Positions 33,029 through 46,565 of a DNA stretch of 64,000 nt are shown piece after piece. Under the pieces are notes generated by a model that was not told the DNA's origin, did not search any database, and saw nothing but the letters and a program-made list of their open reading frames with translations. Source of the stretch: Clitoria ternatea (taxonomy: Eukaryota > Streptophyta > Magnoliopsida > Fabales > Fabaceae); contig CM075673.1 of assembly GCA_037962975.1 (NCBI GenBank), forward strand, positions 148,696,667 through 148,760,666. Direction: 5' to 3'. The first letter of the stretch is position 1. The number at the start of each line of letters is the position of its first letter. A program made the translations under genes and the position numbers.

Positions 33029-34099
33029 GGGGAAGCTTGTTAATTTGTATCTAGTTTATTCAACCTTGGGATCTTAAAAGTCCAGTAAGTGAACTAGATA
33101 TCATTTTTTTGGAGTTGTTTAATTTGAAAAAACAATATTTTTTTAATATATTTGGTTTTATTTTATTTTATGTATTTGAAGATTTACATATGAAATAATA
33201 AAAATAAGAAATTTATATTAACTGTGTCTTATATATAATGAACTTTTAAATTATACATATTCTTTTTATTCAATTTTTTAAGTTATTTTTTAGTATTAGC
33301 GTCATCCTCCCAATGAATTCCACTTTTAAAGTTTAGTTACAAATTATTTGGAATGAGATTTTTTATTGGGAAAATTGAAATTCAACATAAATAAAGAACT
33401 TTATGAAAATTGATTGGTTTGGGTGTAAGGTAAATTACGGATGGGTGGAGTTTTATTTTTATGGAGTCCATAAAAATAAAATCCTTCAACATTCACTATT
33501 ATTAAGGTGGAACTCTAGAAGAAAAAAATGAAATAACCAACAAGAATCTTCTTCTCTTGAATCTTCAAATAAAGTCTAACAAGGGTCCTCTTTGTTTTGA
33601 AAATACATTAATGGTTTCAAGTGAAATGCCATTGATAAGAGCATAGGAGTTTGTACTAAAGAGTTTTCTGAAGAGCCTACTTGGGTTTCAGACTTTTTTG
33701 GTGAGTCTTTTAGAGAGCTAAGCTTTTTCTTTCTTTTGCCAATTAGGTCAAAATTTCTTTGGGCTATAGTTAAAGCGACAAAAACTGGTTTTGAAGTCGT
33801 GGATGGTGTGTATGAAGACAAAACTTTGGTGTGGTATATACAGGTTTTAGAGTTTTTGAGGCAGCATACTCTTTCAACTCCTCATACTGAGCTTTGACTT
33901 TTCTTAACTCTTTTTCCTTTTCTATGAAAGCTATATTTGCATATGTTTTGATAGGTTTTGATAATGACAATCTTATTGAAGAAATCAAGATCAAATGAAG
34001 TTATCTTTTTAGAATTACATGTATAAGACCTATGAACAAAAGAATGAAAATTATACAAGGTCGTTATAATGTAGAAATACTAAGAGCTAAAATCAGTCA
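33029..34099. other. AT-rich sequence, no gene identified
   Basis: Two overlapping minus-strand frames (33576-33821 and 33770-33994) have lysine/serine-rich or helical composition but no recognisable domain. They could be remnants of a retroelement. Confidence 0.35.
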
Positions 34100-34310
34100 T
34101 GTGATAATCGATTAGTTAAGTTAGTGTAATCTATTAGTTCGGGATTAATAGATTAGGATATTAATGTAATCGATTAGCTGAGTAAATGTAATCTATTAGT
34201 TCAAAACTAATAGATTAGGATATTAATGTAATTGATTAGTTGAGTAAGTATAATCTATTAGTTTGGGACTAATAGATTAGGATATTAATATAATCAATTA
34301 GGGTGTGTAA
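34100..34310 (+). repeat. 62-bp tandem repeat, about three copies
   Basis: GATTAGGATATTAAT recurs at 34151, 34213 and 34275 (period 62). Each unit contains an inverted pair built on TAATCGATTAG and AATCTATTAGTT...AACTAATAGATT and could form a hairpin. Confidence 0.85.
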
Positions 34311-34329
34311 ATCTATCAGATATCAATGG

Positions 34330-34580
34330 TAAAAAGGGAAACACAAAGAGAATATAAAATATCAGAGTTAAAAAGGGAAACACAAAAAGAGAATATCAGA
34401 TATCAGAGTTAAAAGGGAAACATAGAAAGAGAATAGCAAATATTAGTTAAAAAAGGAAATGCAGAAAAAGAATATCAGATATCAGAGTTAAAAAAGGAAA
34501 CATAGAAATGGAAACGCAGAAAGAGAATATCACATATTAGAGTTAAAAAGGGAAACACGGAAAGAGAATATCAGATATTA
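34330..34580 (+). repeat. Degenerate minisatellite, unit about 45-50 bp
   Basis: The words AAAAGGGAAACACA, AGAGAATATCAGATAT and CAGAGTTAAAAA recur in order five or six times with small length changes. No coding role seen. Confidence 0.8.
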
Positions 34581-34741
34581 GCTGGGAAAATCCAGATGAA
34601 GATGGGAACTGGAAAGCGGATGTCCCATAAGGAATGTGCAGGATTGGTGGTGCCACACAAGGACCCGTTGGTAAAACTCTACCATCATTGATCCTCGAGT
34701 TTTGTCTCGTTGGGTAGAACACCAACAATCCTCTCAGCAGA

Positions 34742-37141
34742 TGTAACATCCTAGTTAATTATTTTAAAGTTCTATGATTGGTGGAAAAATATTGATAACT
34801 GCCATCAAATTAGTTTTATATTTTTGGAAATTATTATTAATTAATATAATTATAAATTTAAATAATTAGATGTTATGAAATTAAATAAAATTACTCTATT
34901 GGTGGATTATTAAAATTTAGATAAAGTTTAAATAAGAGGTAATAAATCTGGAAGTTACCAATGGTAAAAGGTAAAAGTTTAATTAAAAGTTTTAATAGAA
35001 AATATAAAAGAAATGAACAAATGACCATTGTGCCCTTTTGACATTAAAAATCCAATTTTTCCTTCTTCTTCCTTGTACATTCATGCGTGAAGCTGCTCCA
35101 TTTTTCCTCTTCAATGGCCGTGAGTAAAGATCCAATTGGATGGCAATTTCACGTTATAACTTCAAATTGATTGTATTTCTGGATCCGTTGTAGCGAGGTA
35201 TATCCATGGGTACCATTAATTTCACCTGTCCCTTCTCTTTTCTCTTTGGCAAATTTGGATTTCTTGGGGTAATAAAGAAGAAGCTGCGTAGTTTCCATTT
35301 TTATGGCATTTTAAGCATGAAGATAAAGCTTGGTAGCATGGGTGATCCATTTATGCATTCTTCCTTTTCTCCCTCTCTTGACTGAACCATGTACATGCAT
35401 GGGGAAGGTTTATTTTCATTTTGGATGGTTATTTTGGAGCTTGGGAATAACTTTTAAATCAATGGGTTTTTCAATTCCCACAATTCCCTTTCTTTCCTCT
35501 ATTGGCCGTGATTGGTGTTGTGAGGCGGAGGTGTCGTTTTATACTTTGTTAGCAATTCAGAGCTTAATTAAGAATCTCGAAAGGATGGGTACAAAAAATT
35601 ATTAATAAATCTTGTGTATGCGGTACTCGTAGGTATCAGAATGGGCTTCGAAAAGGTTGTTAAGTGAAGCAGGTGTCGAAACCAGAAGCGGAGCGACGAA
35701 TAGGCGAGTCATTGGGCGTGATCAACGTCTAGAACAGTTAACAAAAGCTTGGAACCGAGGTAAGAGGGTGTTCGATGTTTTAATTAATTAGAATCGAATA
35801 TCGACCCTAATTAGGATTTAAAAAGAAATAAGTATAATGAAAGGAGATTAGAAATTTTGTTATGATTGAACGATATAATGAATTATATGAATTAATAATG
35901 AATTATATGAATTGGTAGATGAGTAGCATGATTAGGTCCTTTGCAATATTAAGATAATGGTGATAGTAAATGTGTACGAGAAGGAAATAACATAGTTTAA
36001 AAGAATGAGAAAGAATAAGAAAACAATGATGTTTGTATAAGATTTAAGGATATAATTAACTATGTGTACTTATAAATGAAAGTGCAATATGAGTTAAGAA
36101 TGAGGAATAATGGAGTAAGAGAGAATGGTGAGCTTAAAAAAGGTCTTAATGATTGATGCGAGGTGTAGAGGATTGAAGTTGTACAATGGAATTAATAGTG
36201 AAATCTGTAGGGTGAAGATGTTTATTATGCCCAATACGTAGTCATCATTTTGTAGGATAGTTTAACACATATCGATTTTTAATAAACTGAGAAATTTTGT
36301 GATCTAAAGAATAATAATATCATGAGAGTTACAGATAAGGAAACGGTAGTCTTTAGAAACGAATGAATCAGGTTAATCAACGAATAATAGTATCATGTGA
36401 ATTAGAAATAGCGGAATAGTGTTTTTTAAAATGAATGAATTATGATAATTGATTTATAGGGCATGATGAATTGAATTGTATGTCTTATGACTGAGGTGAA
36501 GTTATGTGGTGATTTAAAAATGTGGATGGTCATTACTAAATAAAATGTGGTAGTTGATAACTTAGTGTGTTGTATATCGTTATTGAAATCATGAGTGTTG
36601 CATCAATTGGTGATGATCTTTGCTGAGATGTATGGTTGAATTGAGAATGATGATGGTTTTGTGTTGTTGGTCAATGATGAATATCAATATTATGTAATGT
36701 GATATATAATATTTTAATCATGCCTAACTTGATGAAAATGATGGAATGATGGTTATGGAAATGTGGTAGCATGGTTTGTGAGGGTTGGGCCTGTGTGGCC
36801 GACTGTGTGAAGTTGATATGTTAGTTTCTGACAGATGTGGATGAATTGGATGATGTATATGCCATGTTTGATGTGATATCATGTGATTATGTGGTGTGAG
36901 ATAGCCAACGGTATGTATAGCCCATCATTTTCTAGTTCTCGTGGCCTTTGTGCCCAGTTGAGCTACCGAGTGGTCAAGTCGGACCCAATGGTTGAGGTGG
37001 AGAGCCAAGTCGGGCTTGATGAATCAAGTCGGGTTCACGGGGTGTCAAGTCGGACTCCCAACTGAAGGTCGATCCTTTAGTATCCATATATTAGGTGTCA
37101 AATATTATGTGGGAGTCAGTTGTGATAACCTTAACTGGATA
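34742..37141 (+). repeat. Probable LTR-derived non-coding sequence (first unit)
   Basis: TGTAACATCCTAG at 34742 is the usual start of a chromovirus-type LTR. Downstream come a pyrimidine-rich leader (35040-35110) and a GGAGCGACGAATAGGCGAG stretch (35690-35708) of a style common in plant LTRs. I found no primer site, no partner LTR and no coding region. A 91-codon frame at 35330-35605 has no recognised domain. Assignment is weak. Confidence 0.35.
36970..37060 (+). repeat. CAAGTCGG word cluster
   Basis: CAAGTCGG occurs at 36975, 37006, 37025 and 37046, next to CCGAGTGG at 36966. It is another small cluster of a short TCGG-containing word inside probable LTR sequence. Confidence 0.6.
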
Positions 37142-40100
37142 TGTAACAGCCCTGATTTTTGAGAATAGGAAACGAGACCCTAGTCTGAGGATACTTTGTT
37201 AAGCTACTGGTAAGAAGCTCAAGGCTTTTGGCCTGTTCCCTGAGCAGTTTAGAATGAGAAAAATAGTGAAAATAAGAGCTTAACATGAAAAATAAGAATA
37301 CCGAGAGAACGTAACGAGTGAGAGAAGCAAAGATAAGAAAATAATAAATAACGTTCGATAATACTGTTTAATTAAAAATAATGCGTTAATGACGATTATT
37401 TTGGGTACAAATTAATTTATCATTATATTTATTCAATAATTATTTTCTGTCAACAATATTTAATATATAAATAATTATAATAATTTATTTTGAAATTATA
37501 TCTATTTTGAATTATTTATTCATTTATTTGATAATTATATTTAATAATAAAATATTGTCGGATTCCTCGGATTTGAACTGTGGGACCCAGCCTGAGCTCA
37601 GACTCTGATCGTTTAAACTAAGACTAGTGATCCAGTTGGGATACTACTCATGTTAGAATCTCTCTGCGAAGAATCAAGGGTTCCTGACTTGGCCTAATAA
37701 GCTTAATCAGAACCTTTGGCGTCTCCTATGTTTGACCATTCATATACCTCGGGATATCCGATGGTGACACGGTCAGTCTCTAGTGACTCATTTTGACATT
37801 TTAGGAATTTTTCTAGAAGGGATTGAAGCTTGATTTGGACTGTATCATCCCTGTTTTTCAATAAGTTGATTTCCTTAGAATCGCTTTAAAACCCAATCCA
37901 AGCACCATCAGTATTTTGGACCCAACTTTGGCATACAACCTTAGAATTGAATGATTTTAGTCTTAATCTCTTCATTTTGAAAAGATCTTCAATCTCTGTT
38001 TCTAGCCCCGCACTCCGATTCTTACTCTGTCAACCCTAAAATCGAAGATTAAGTATATTCATCTAAAATCCCAATGTTTGAACATTTTTCTTTATGCATA
38101 GTTCAGAAAAAATTCATAACTTTCTCATACAACCTTCGATTTGCACAAACTTGGTGTCAAAATCTCTATAATGAAATTATCTATATTTTCTATGAAGACA
38201 TTGAAGGCTAAATCCCTCTAGATCAGTACAGTTTAATAAATCTTTGTGACCCCTTGGCTGTTTCATTTCAACACTAGTGGCCTTCGATAAAATTTGTGCA
38301 TCTCCTTCGTCTGGTGCTTGTATCACTCCATTATTTTTTATATGGATTCTTATCATAGACCTCTACAATTTTCATGCAGGGCACGAAATCAAATTCCTAA
38401 GAGAGAAGTAATGGTGAATTTATTCCTAAGACGCTAGCTGATCCGGGAAGCTTCTAGAGCACCCTGTCGTAAATTGAGTATATCTCGGGCTACAGAACTT
38501 GGATCATCACAAATGATATATAAAATTAAATATAAAATAAAGATCTACAAACTTCATGAAAGGCTCAAAAGCCAATTCTCATCCCATAAATCTCATAAAT
38601 TAAAACACTACATCAATTCACGTTTTCCAGCAACAGTTTGCACTATGTGTAGCATTTTCCACATAACTCTCTCATATGGTCATGAAATTGAATGAGACCT
38701 TCACCAAATTCTTCCTAACTCAATTCTTCATAACTTTTATGGAGGACACAAAGCCCAAATCGCAATATTTGGCCCAGAAAATTAATCTATGACAAGGAAA
38801 AAAATCCCATCAAAGCCCTACACCCTTTTAGTATTTGGGCCATATCTCACTCAATGCTTGATGGATTTTTTTGTGCTTTATATGGATTTAAAGAGCACAA
38901 AAAGTTCTACAACTTTTAGGTTTTGGACATTTTCAAAGTCGGCCCAAAAAGGCCCCAAAAAGCCGATACAAGATGACGCCCCAGAACTGGACAGCTTAGC
39001 CTCCATGCAACATGATCCAATAAGCTTGCAACATCAATGGCCACTTGTCCCACTCAGCATCACCCCTTGTTTAGCAAGTTTACCACATCTTTAACCCCTC
39101 CCTCCATGCATTAATTTAGCTTGCCACTAGCCCTCCCATGTGTCAACACACAGCTAACTCCTTCCTCATCAAGCTCTAGTAACTTGTCTCATAAGGAGAC
39201 ACCATGTGCCATGCTATCATCCTATGACTATGCCACCATAATTTTACATACCATACTATGTCATCATATGTTCACATACCTTGCATTAAACAAATGGTAT
39301 ATTCCCTTCTTTCTTCATTCTACATTGACAGCAGAAACAATCCAGCCCATAAATCTCCTCTCTCCAATTAATTAACACTTCTTCCTTTCTCTTAAGCTTC
39401 CAAGGCTCAAAAAAATAAAATAAATAAATAAAATCAGCCCCTCCTTCTCCTAAAATCATGTCCACCATCATCATCCATCCTTTCCCCATCTAAAATTTCT
39501 ACTTTCTTTCTCCCACCTCTTTCAATCCATCTAAGCTACAAGGGTAAGGATGTTGCAATTTTCTTCTCTTGGTTGGTGTCTTTGTTCCTTCATCTTAAAT
39601 TTCAGCGTTGCATGTTGAAGTTTATTAATAATCCTCGTGATGCTTGGAACCAACCGTGGCTGTTTTCTTCTCTCTTAACCATGCATGTCTATTTTTCTAA
39701 AGATTCGAGAGCCTAGACAATGATCGGAGTATGTTAGGAGCAGTCGGTGGCATTTTTGGTGAAATCCTTAAATTTCTCCTCTGGGCAGCAGTGAAATCAT
39801 GAGGTAAAGGGGGTATCCATCTCATTGATTCAAATTCTGACTGTGTTGTGATAATAATTGAGTATTTAGTAGCTTACGTTTCAAGTTTCATCGCGATCCG
39901 ACGGTCGGATTTCAAACTGTAGAATTTTTCGTAACTGATGACTAAAAGTTACATTTTTGAATTAATCGATATTCTAAAAATTTATTCGGCGTAGTACGTC
40001 GTACACTCGAACAAATTTTATTACGACCGGATACACGAAAAAGAAATTAGTAAAAATAAAAAAATAAAATTAGCGTTTAGGCGGGCTCGGTTACTTTCGA

Positions 40101-41860
40101 TATGGTTGTACAAAATAAATTCTTAATCGGAGATTATTATGTAATTTGTAGTATATTTTCCGGTAAGCCCCGCTATTAAATACTTAATAACCTGTTAATC
40201 AGCATCGAATTATTTTAAGAAATATCGCGTTCGGTAAAAGAATTTTCGATCGGGAAATCACAAATTTATAACTTACTTGAAAAATTCGAAATTAAGGAAT
40301 TAGATTTCTAGAAGATTTCTTAAAATAATATGACTTAAGAAATGAAAATAAAGAAACTTAATTTTTAAGAGAATTAATGGTGAAAAGTTTTACTTTTGTT
40401 TTTCTAATTGATGATTTCTCAAATTAAGCAAATAAATGTACTTTTGTATTTAAACAATTGGATTTCAAAAAAATGGGTGAAATGAACAAAATTGAAGATT
40501 TTATTCAAGATTTCCATAACTTAGGCCCAAATAAGATTTTTGGAGGAAATGAAAATAAGTGAATTTTAGCATAATAGATGCTAAGAGTAAAAGAAGAAAT
40601 TATTAATGACAAATTTTAGCAACCACTTTAGTGACTAGTTTGGTTACCATTTGGATTAAAAGAAAAGATAACTTTTGAGAGAAAAAAAAAGGGATAGATC
40701 TTTTTAAAAAAAGATTTGATTAAAAAGAATGAACTTAGGAATTAATTGTTTTAAGACTAAAGAAATTAAGAACTAAGAAATAACAAATTAGCACTTGAAA
40801 TTTTGATCAAGGTACTAAGAAAGATCCTAATAGATTAATAAGTTGATTTCTTTAAATAATTGGAATTAGAACCAAAAATTTTTATTTTTGGGTAATAATA
40901 TAATAAAGGATAAGTTAATCATTATGAATAGAAAATGAAGCCAAAGGAAATTTTGACCTAGACTAGTTGGTAACTAAGAGATAAATTTTTGGGTATACTA
41001 TTTTTTAAAAAAAACTTAAAATAAAATCCAATAGGACTTATCAATTCATTGGTGACTTTTGGGGGGAACTAAATAATATTAGACTAAGTTATGACGTTTC
41101 AAATTAAAAGATTTCTAAGTCTTTGAGTAGCAAATGAACAATCATATGGCAAAAGAAATTAATTATAGTTAAAGAAACAAACTAGTCAATCTAGTCACTA
41201 AAGAAAGAATTTTAGGACTAAATCTTAGACTTGTTGTAAAAAGAAACTGGACCTATTAATTAAATAGTAACTTTTAGTAACTAAGTAATAATAAACTTAA
41301 TTTGTGATATCAAGGTCAAGGTAGTACTTAGATTTCTAAACAACTAATGGACACTCATAAAGGAAATAAATTTAGCTAATTAAAAGAATACAGTTAAGGA
41401 AATAATTTAGTTAATATAGATAAGAATAATAGAAATGAAGTAAGGAATTACAAAAATGTTAATCTTAAGTTGAAAAGAAACATTGCTTAAAAGCCACTGG
41501 AACATAAAGGATTAGTGACCCGTTTAGTGACCAAGAGAATAAGTTATTCAACAAATAAAGCTCAATTAAATGGGTGAAATGAAATAGACAATGAGGTCAT
41601 TTGAAGATGACCTAAGAAATTATAATTGGACATTAGGGAATTAAATTATGAAATAAATCAATTATATCTGATTAAACTAATAGGAGCATAAATGATTTAA
41701 GAGAACCCAAATACCTCGAAAAACAACCCGACCGGATGTATAACTTAAAACGTCTAGTAATAATCCACGTAAAAGCTAGCACATCAAATTTAATACTGAT
41801 GAATATGTCGTTTACCTCACATCCATAAATGGTAAAATTAGAGCCATGCGTTGTTGTGTA
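37142..41860 (+). repeat. Probable LTR-derived non-coding sequence (second unit)
   Basis: TGTAACAGCCCTG at 37142 again looks like an LTR start. The next 4.7 kb are AT-rich with no recognised coding sequence. The 38040-38950 stretch repeats a theme of CATAACTTT with neighbouring words, and 39890-40130 has CGATCCGACGGTCGGATTT-type sequence often seen in plant LTRs. The end is undefined; the CACTA terminus at 41861 interrupts or follows it. Confidence 0.3.
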
Positions 41861-41879
41861 CACTGGTGGAAAAAATGGA

Positions 41880-42260
41880 TATAATCACGGTTAAAAATGG
41901 CCTTTAATCACGGTTAATGAACCGTGGTTGTTGCAGCCATGGTAGTAGATGAGGGCCTTTAACCACGGTTAACAACCGTGGTTATAAATTACATCTAACC
42001 ATGGTTACGAACAACCGTGAATATAACAGACTATGTATATTCACGGTTGTCGAGCATAACCGTGAATATAACAGACAATGTATATTCATGGTTATAGTAG
42101 AAACCGTGGATAAAGAACATCTATAATCACGGTTGTGTAGCATAACCGTGAATATAAGTAGTCAAAAAATTCACTTACAGACTATGTATAATCACGGTTA
42201 TGGTAGTAAACATGGATAAATATGGTCTATAATCACGGTTGTTACCATAACCGTGAATAA
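41880..42260. repeat. CACTA subterminal inverted words
   Basis: More than a dozen copies of ATCACGGTT/AACCGTGA variants in both orientations, many forming small hairpins (for example CCACGGTTAACAACCGTGG near 41955). In CACTA elements such words bind the TNPA-type protein. Confidence 0.8.
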
Positions 42261-42522
42261 ATAGTGAGGTTTTTTTTTAATATGGTTTCTGTTTTATTGT
42301 TTCCCAAACTTGCAATCAGACAACCAGCACAATATACAGTATATCCCAGCATATCCAGCAACAATATATAAAAAGAATGGTATGTATATAACATTATTTT
42401 GATATGAATTCATAACAACCTAAAAAATGAAACTATATACAATTCAGATGAATGTAACCTAATAAAATGTAAACCCTAAATCCTACACTAGATACATATA
42501 TAAGAGAATAAAGATCCTATAT

Positions 42523-43872
42523 CTAGCTAAGTCCTTTCTTGACTTCAATGAAGTATGAGGCCCATTGGTTTCTAACATTATCTACAAGTGTCTTGGAGAA
42601 GTATGACCGGTGCTGGAAGTACTGCAAACAATGCACAAAACAATTAGAATAAAAGCTATATTTATTACATGAAATTGATGAAATTGGTAGAAAAGTAGTC
42701 CAAATGATGAGACTTACATCTGTCCATCCATTTACTAAATGTTGTTGGACGATGGTCAGCATGGTATGCATGACGTAATAGCCACACTCGAAGATACCCT
42801 CCTGCCTGTAAGACTACAATGGACATAAAATATAGAATAAGTGAATTCGCAACTTAAAAAATATATATTGAAGATTTGAATGAATACGATTGACTTACTT
42901 TTGGGTGCACCCACGCAACTTTTCTTCAGCTGGACTTATTTCCAAGCAGTCGATTGTATCCAACCACCGCCCTACGTCAAATAAAACACAAGATAAGTTA
43001 GAATCGTATAGGTCCAAAAATGATGTAATCAAATTTGTACTTATTTTTTAGGGATTAACTTACCCGTCTACTATACTTTTCAGGTCTTGTGGAATTGTCT
43101 GATGCATAGTATCACAGTACAGAGCAAGATAAGCCCGGGGACAGATCACCACAAGAGTCCAGTGAGCGCTGCAGTTACCAGTGATAAGTGAGACTTCAAA
43201 ATGCAAAAATTAATGAAAATAATTATGGAATAGAATATTACCCTTTAAGATAGGGGCCTATGTATACACCCTTCCTAGACTCAAACATCCTATTCTGGAT
43301 GTATGCCTGGGTGTCCTCCGTAGTGTTTCCTTGCCTCTGTAGAAAGAGGGCTCTAAGAAACCATAAGTTCCATCGAAACCCAAGTCCACACAGATTTTTG
43401 TCAGAAACCTAAACAAGTTAAGACATGGTTAGTGACAAATAACTTGTATAATGAAAAAATTGGACATAAAATGATATACTTACAGCTCCCACAGCTGAAT
43501 GATGGAGATGTTCAGCTACGTTGTCCCCATCATAATCTCACATAAGTTACTCCATGTAATGTAAACCGGTACTGAACTTGGACGGCCGAACACCAGTGGC
43601 CGCCATGGGACCTCAATAGCGTCGTCTCCTTGCTCAGCCCCGATCTGCCATAGCATCCAGATCAGATTGTCGGCGGGGTCTGGCTTCTTCAATGTCGGTT
43701 CCTGTTGAACAATTTTCAACCATCACAGTTTGTACCATAATTGACAATATAACAAAATTAGTTAGTGTTTCAGGTTTTTACCTGTACAGGAGCAACCGAC
43801 AGAAGTCTGTTGGGCCACATCAGAAAGTGGCCCATTGCCTGACCGACGATCTTCACCTCTGGAATTGCCACT
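42523..43872 (-). pseudogene. Ulp1-like peptidase exons of the CACTA element
   Basis: Reading the minus strand, I see about seven exons with GT/AG borders. PEVKIVGQAMGHFLMWP ends near 43780. PWRPLVFGRPSSVPVYI (43702 down to about 43482) includes an in-frame TAG after EIMMGTT. Next come FRWNLWFLRALFLQRQG and AYIQNRMFESRKGVYIG (about 43408-43248), then AHWTLVVICPRAYLALYCDT (about 43169-43075). RWLDTIDCLEISPAEEK lies near 42900-42975, and ECGYYVMHTML with a last exon NQWASYFIEVKKG ends at 42523. His in AHW, Asp after YC and Cys in CGYYVM match the Ulp1 (SUMO-protease-like, C48) triad. Such domains are known as passengers in plant CACTA proteins. The stop codon and the truncation at 43872 make it non-functional. 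Confidence 0.7.
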
Positions 43873-45028
43873 TGTAACACCCTCGGTTAAATAAGATAGA
43901 CCCTTCTATAGGATCATCCTATTTAACTAAGAGGTTAAAAGTTTTTAGAAAAAGTGAATATTTTTTTTAAAAATAAAATAAGGGCAGATCAGTGGAAGCA
44001 AATAGTAGGTAATTCACATAGTCATTCATAAACTATAAGTAATTGTACTCTTAACAGAATGGGGCACGTAGGCACCCTTAAATAGATACAGTCATCCATT
44101 TTCTTATTATTCATTAACAAATATTCAACTGCATATATCCTATTTTTAGTGAGTGCTCCCAGTTGGTCTAACATATTGCTGTTCTTCGTACTCCGGTTCT
44201 TGGTTTCCTAGCTCCTCTGTTATTGTTCATCAGAAAGGGTGAGTATATACCCCAGACCCTGAAGGTTCCCGGTGCGGACATATCCAGACAACAGATAATA
44301 TAACATAAATCATACAATTAACATATTTACAACTATAACAATCAATAATGTGTTCATGGAATGCATGAGTTAGGTTTATTATAATTTATCTTAAGTTAAG
44401 TCTCATGATGCATGTGGGCCCAATAAACCAATCCACCATCACCATTATCTCATTCTTTGGCAGTCGTCCTGCTCAAGTTGCCCTCTGGGCACAACGTTTC
44501 CATACTAGAGCGATCGGAGCTCACCAAGTCCCCCAATCATTTTTTAATCATCATAAGGTACGAATGAACTCACAGGTTCTAATCATTATATTATCTTGGG
44601 ACTTGGCTCTACACGATCATAGTTACATTCCGTCATTTAGTCAAAGTACACCAGAATTGCATCGTCTGACCCGGCTTCAGGCGCGACTCTGATGCCATTG
44701 GGTTTCCATCCCGGTTGTACTCCCAAGATTCTCCTCGGAGATCGGACGTGAATGTTCTCCAGCGTACCAGGTGTATGCTCTAGTTTTACTCCTTTAAAAA
44801 TATTGTCATTATTTTTTATCATTTGATCCTTGGGTATCTATGTGTTTCCAGCCTCATAATATTTGTCCTCAAGTTGTTGGGTCCCACCAGTTTTTCAGAC
44901 GTTGTAGGTCATTTTTATTATTTTATTTATTCTTATTCTAGAAAATATATCGGTTATATCTTGGCTAAAATAATGCTTCGTTTAAAGAGTAAGTAGTATG
45001 TTCCTTATTTCATTATTCATAACTAAAA

Positions 45029-45200
45029 CAATAATAATATTAGTAACAATAATAATAATAAAAATAATAATAATAATAATAACAATAATAATAATAATGA
45101 TAATAATAATAATGATAATAATAATAATAATCATATTCATAATAATCATATTCATAATTATAATTATAATTGTAATCATAATCATAATAATAACAACAGT
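45029..45200 (+). repeat. (AAT)n microsatellite, degenerate
   Basis: A run of AAT/ATA units with ATGATA and ATCATA variants. It creates artificial isoleucine- and tyrosine-rich frames on both strands. Confidence 0.95.
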
Positions 45201-46251
45201 GATATAAATGGTGACCCTTCATCATTATTTCCTCGTTTATCTCATCTTTCAAGACTTTCTCATTGGAATCCACATAGACACCCATGGTTCTTAATATTTT
45301 CACAATTTAATACCGATCATATCCATTTAATCATCATGGTTAATAATAATCAACACAGCCAATTAATCATATACATATCAATAAAAATATATAAAATAAA
45401 TATATAAACATTAAAGCATCTTAATTTAACAGCAATTTCCGAACCTGCCCTTGGAAAGGTAAGGACCAGAAGTACCTTAGTCTTTCCAAACACTCGGTTC
45501 TCCCCCAGAATACCAGAGAATATACCCCCTGACCTTGATGGAAGATCCTAGAGTAGTTGAAAACGTTCTTTTATTATCCTTGCTTCAGACCAAGGTGACT
45601 TGACGGAGAAAAGGAAATGAGAGAGAGATTTTTACTAATTTTAGTTGTTCTGAGAATTCAGACTTGGAAACAAGATGTGGTATCGATTTAATAATACAAA
45701 AGACAAGTGGGGGATAAGCTTTTTCATAATGGGATGTTAGGTGCGTTAATGATGGTAATAATAGAGGTTTTAGATAAGAAAATCAATTGTATTGTTGTCT
45801 ATTTTCGCCGCCTATGTACAGGAGCTTGTATGATTGAAGTAGATATATTATAATATGTAAAAGATGATATGATTGGAGTAAAGTGTGCAAGTTTCACTGC
45901 ATGTGGCTCGTTTATGATAACATACTCGGATTTGCGTGAACTAGCGGACCGGTCACTAAGAGGGGATGCTCCTTCCAGCGATCCTTTTTGAAACTGGTTA
46001 GGAATGGCGTCACTATCTCAGCCCTGATCCAGTCGGGTTCTATTGATCATGTCCCCTATCATTTCGGACACTGTTTGGGCATATCTCTTTTCCGAGAAGT
46101 TTCCATCAGTCTCTTTCGTTCAAAATTGCTCCACTCGGAAGGGAATTCGCTCGGAAATGTTTCTGCTTGAAACACTTGGACATAGCCTTTCCTTCCTCAG
46201 AATGACTCACTCAGAAATGTTTCACCCGGACTCATTCAGAAATATCTCACT

Positions 46252-46254
<3 letters not shown>

Positions 46255-46294
<40 letters not shown>
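46255..46294 (+). repeat. (AT)20 microsatellite
   Basis: About 20 uninterrupted AT units inside the D LTR, directly after a CACTCGG word. Confidence 0.95.
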
Positions 46295-46297
<3 letters not shown>

Positions 46298-46439
46298 TGA
46301 AAAGTGTTCTTTCAAAGTCATAGCCACTTTTCATTCCGAATTGATTCACTCGGGAATTATCCACTCGGATATATCTCTCACTGAAAAGTACTTATTCGTA
46401 GTCAGTCTTTCTTCACTTGAAAATACTTCCCTCGGAAGT

Positions 46440-46565
46440 GCGTTACTCCGAAATCTTATAACTGAGAGATCATTCGGAGTTGCGTCACTCGGAAATCTTA
46501 CAACTGAGAGATCATTCAGAGTTGTGTCACTCGGAAATCTTACAACTGAGAGATCATTCGGAGTT
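46440..46565 (+). repeat. 42-bp tandem repeat, three copies
   Basis: AAATCTTA recurs at 46451, 46493 and 46535 (period 42). Each unit combines ACTCGGAAATCTTA with ACTGAGAGATCATTCGGAG, so it is built from two diverged CACTCGG words. Confidence 0.9.

Larger units (their letters stand above)
41861..43872 (-). mobile_element. CACTA transposon, 3' part, truncated by element D
   Basis: The left terminus is CACTGGTGGAAAAAATGG at 41861, preceded by GTA as possible 3-bp duplication. From 41880 to 42260, ATCACGGTT and AACCGTGA words alternate in both orientations, a typical subterminal repeat region. Exons with a Ulp1-like peptidase domain follow on the minus strand (42523-43872). The element stops abruptly at 43872, where the LTR of element D begins. 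The rest should lie beyond the right edge of the window, on the other side of D. Confidence 0.8.

Noticed and set aside
44982..45303. Isoleucine- and tyrosine-rich frames on both strands
   Set aside because: Products of the (AAT)n microsatellite.
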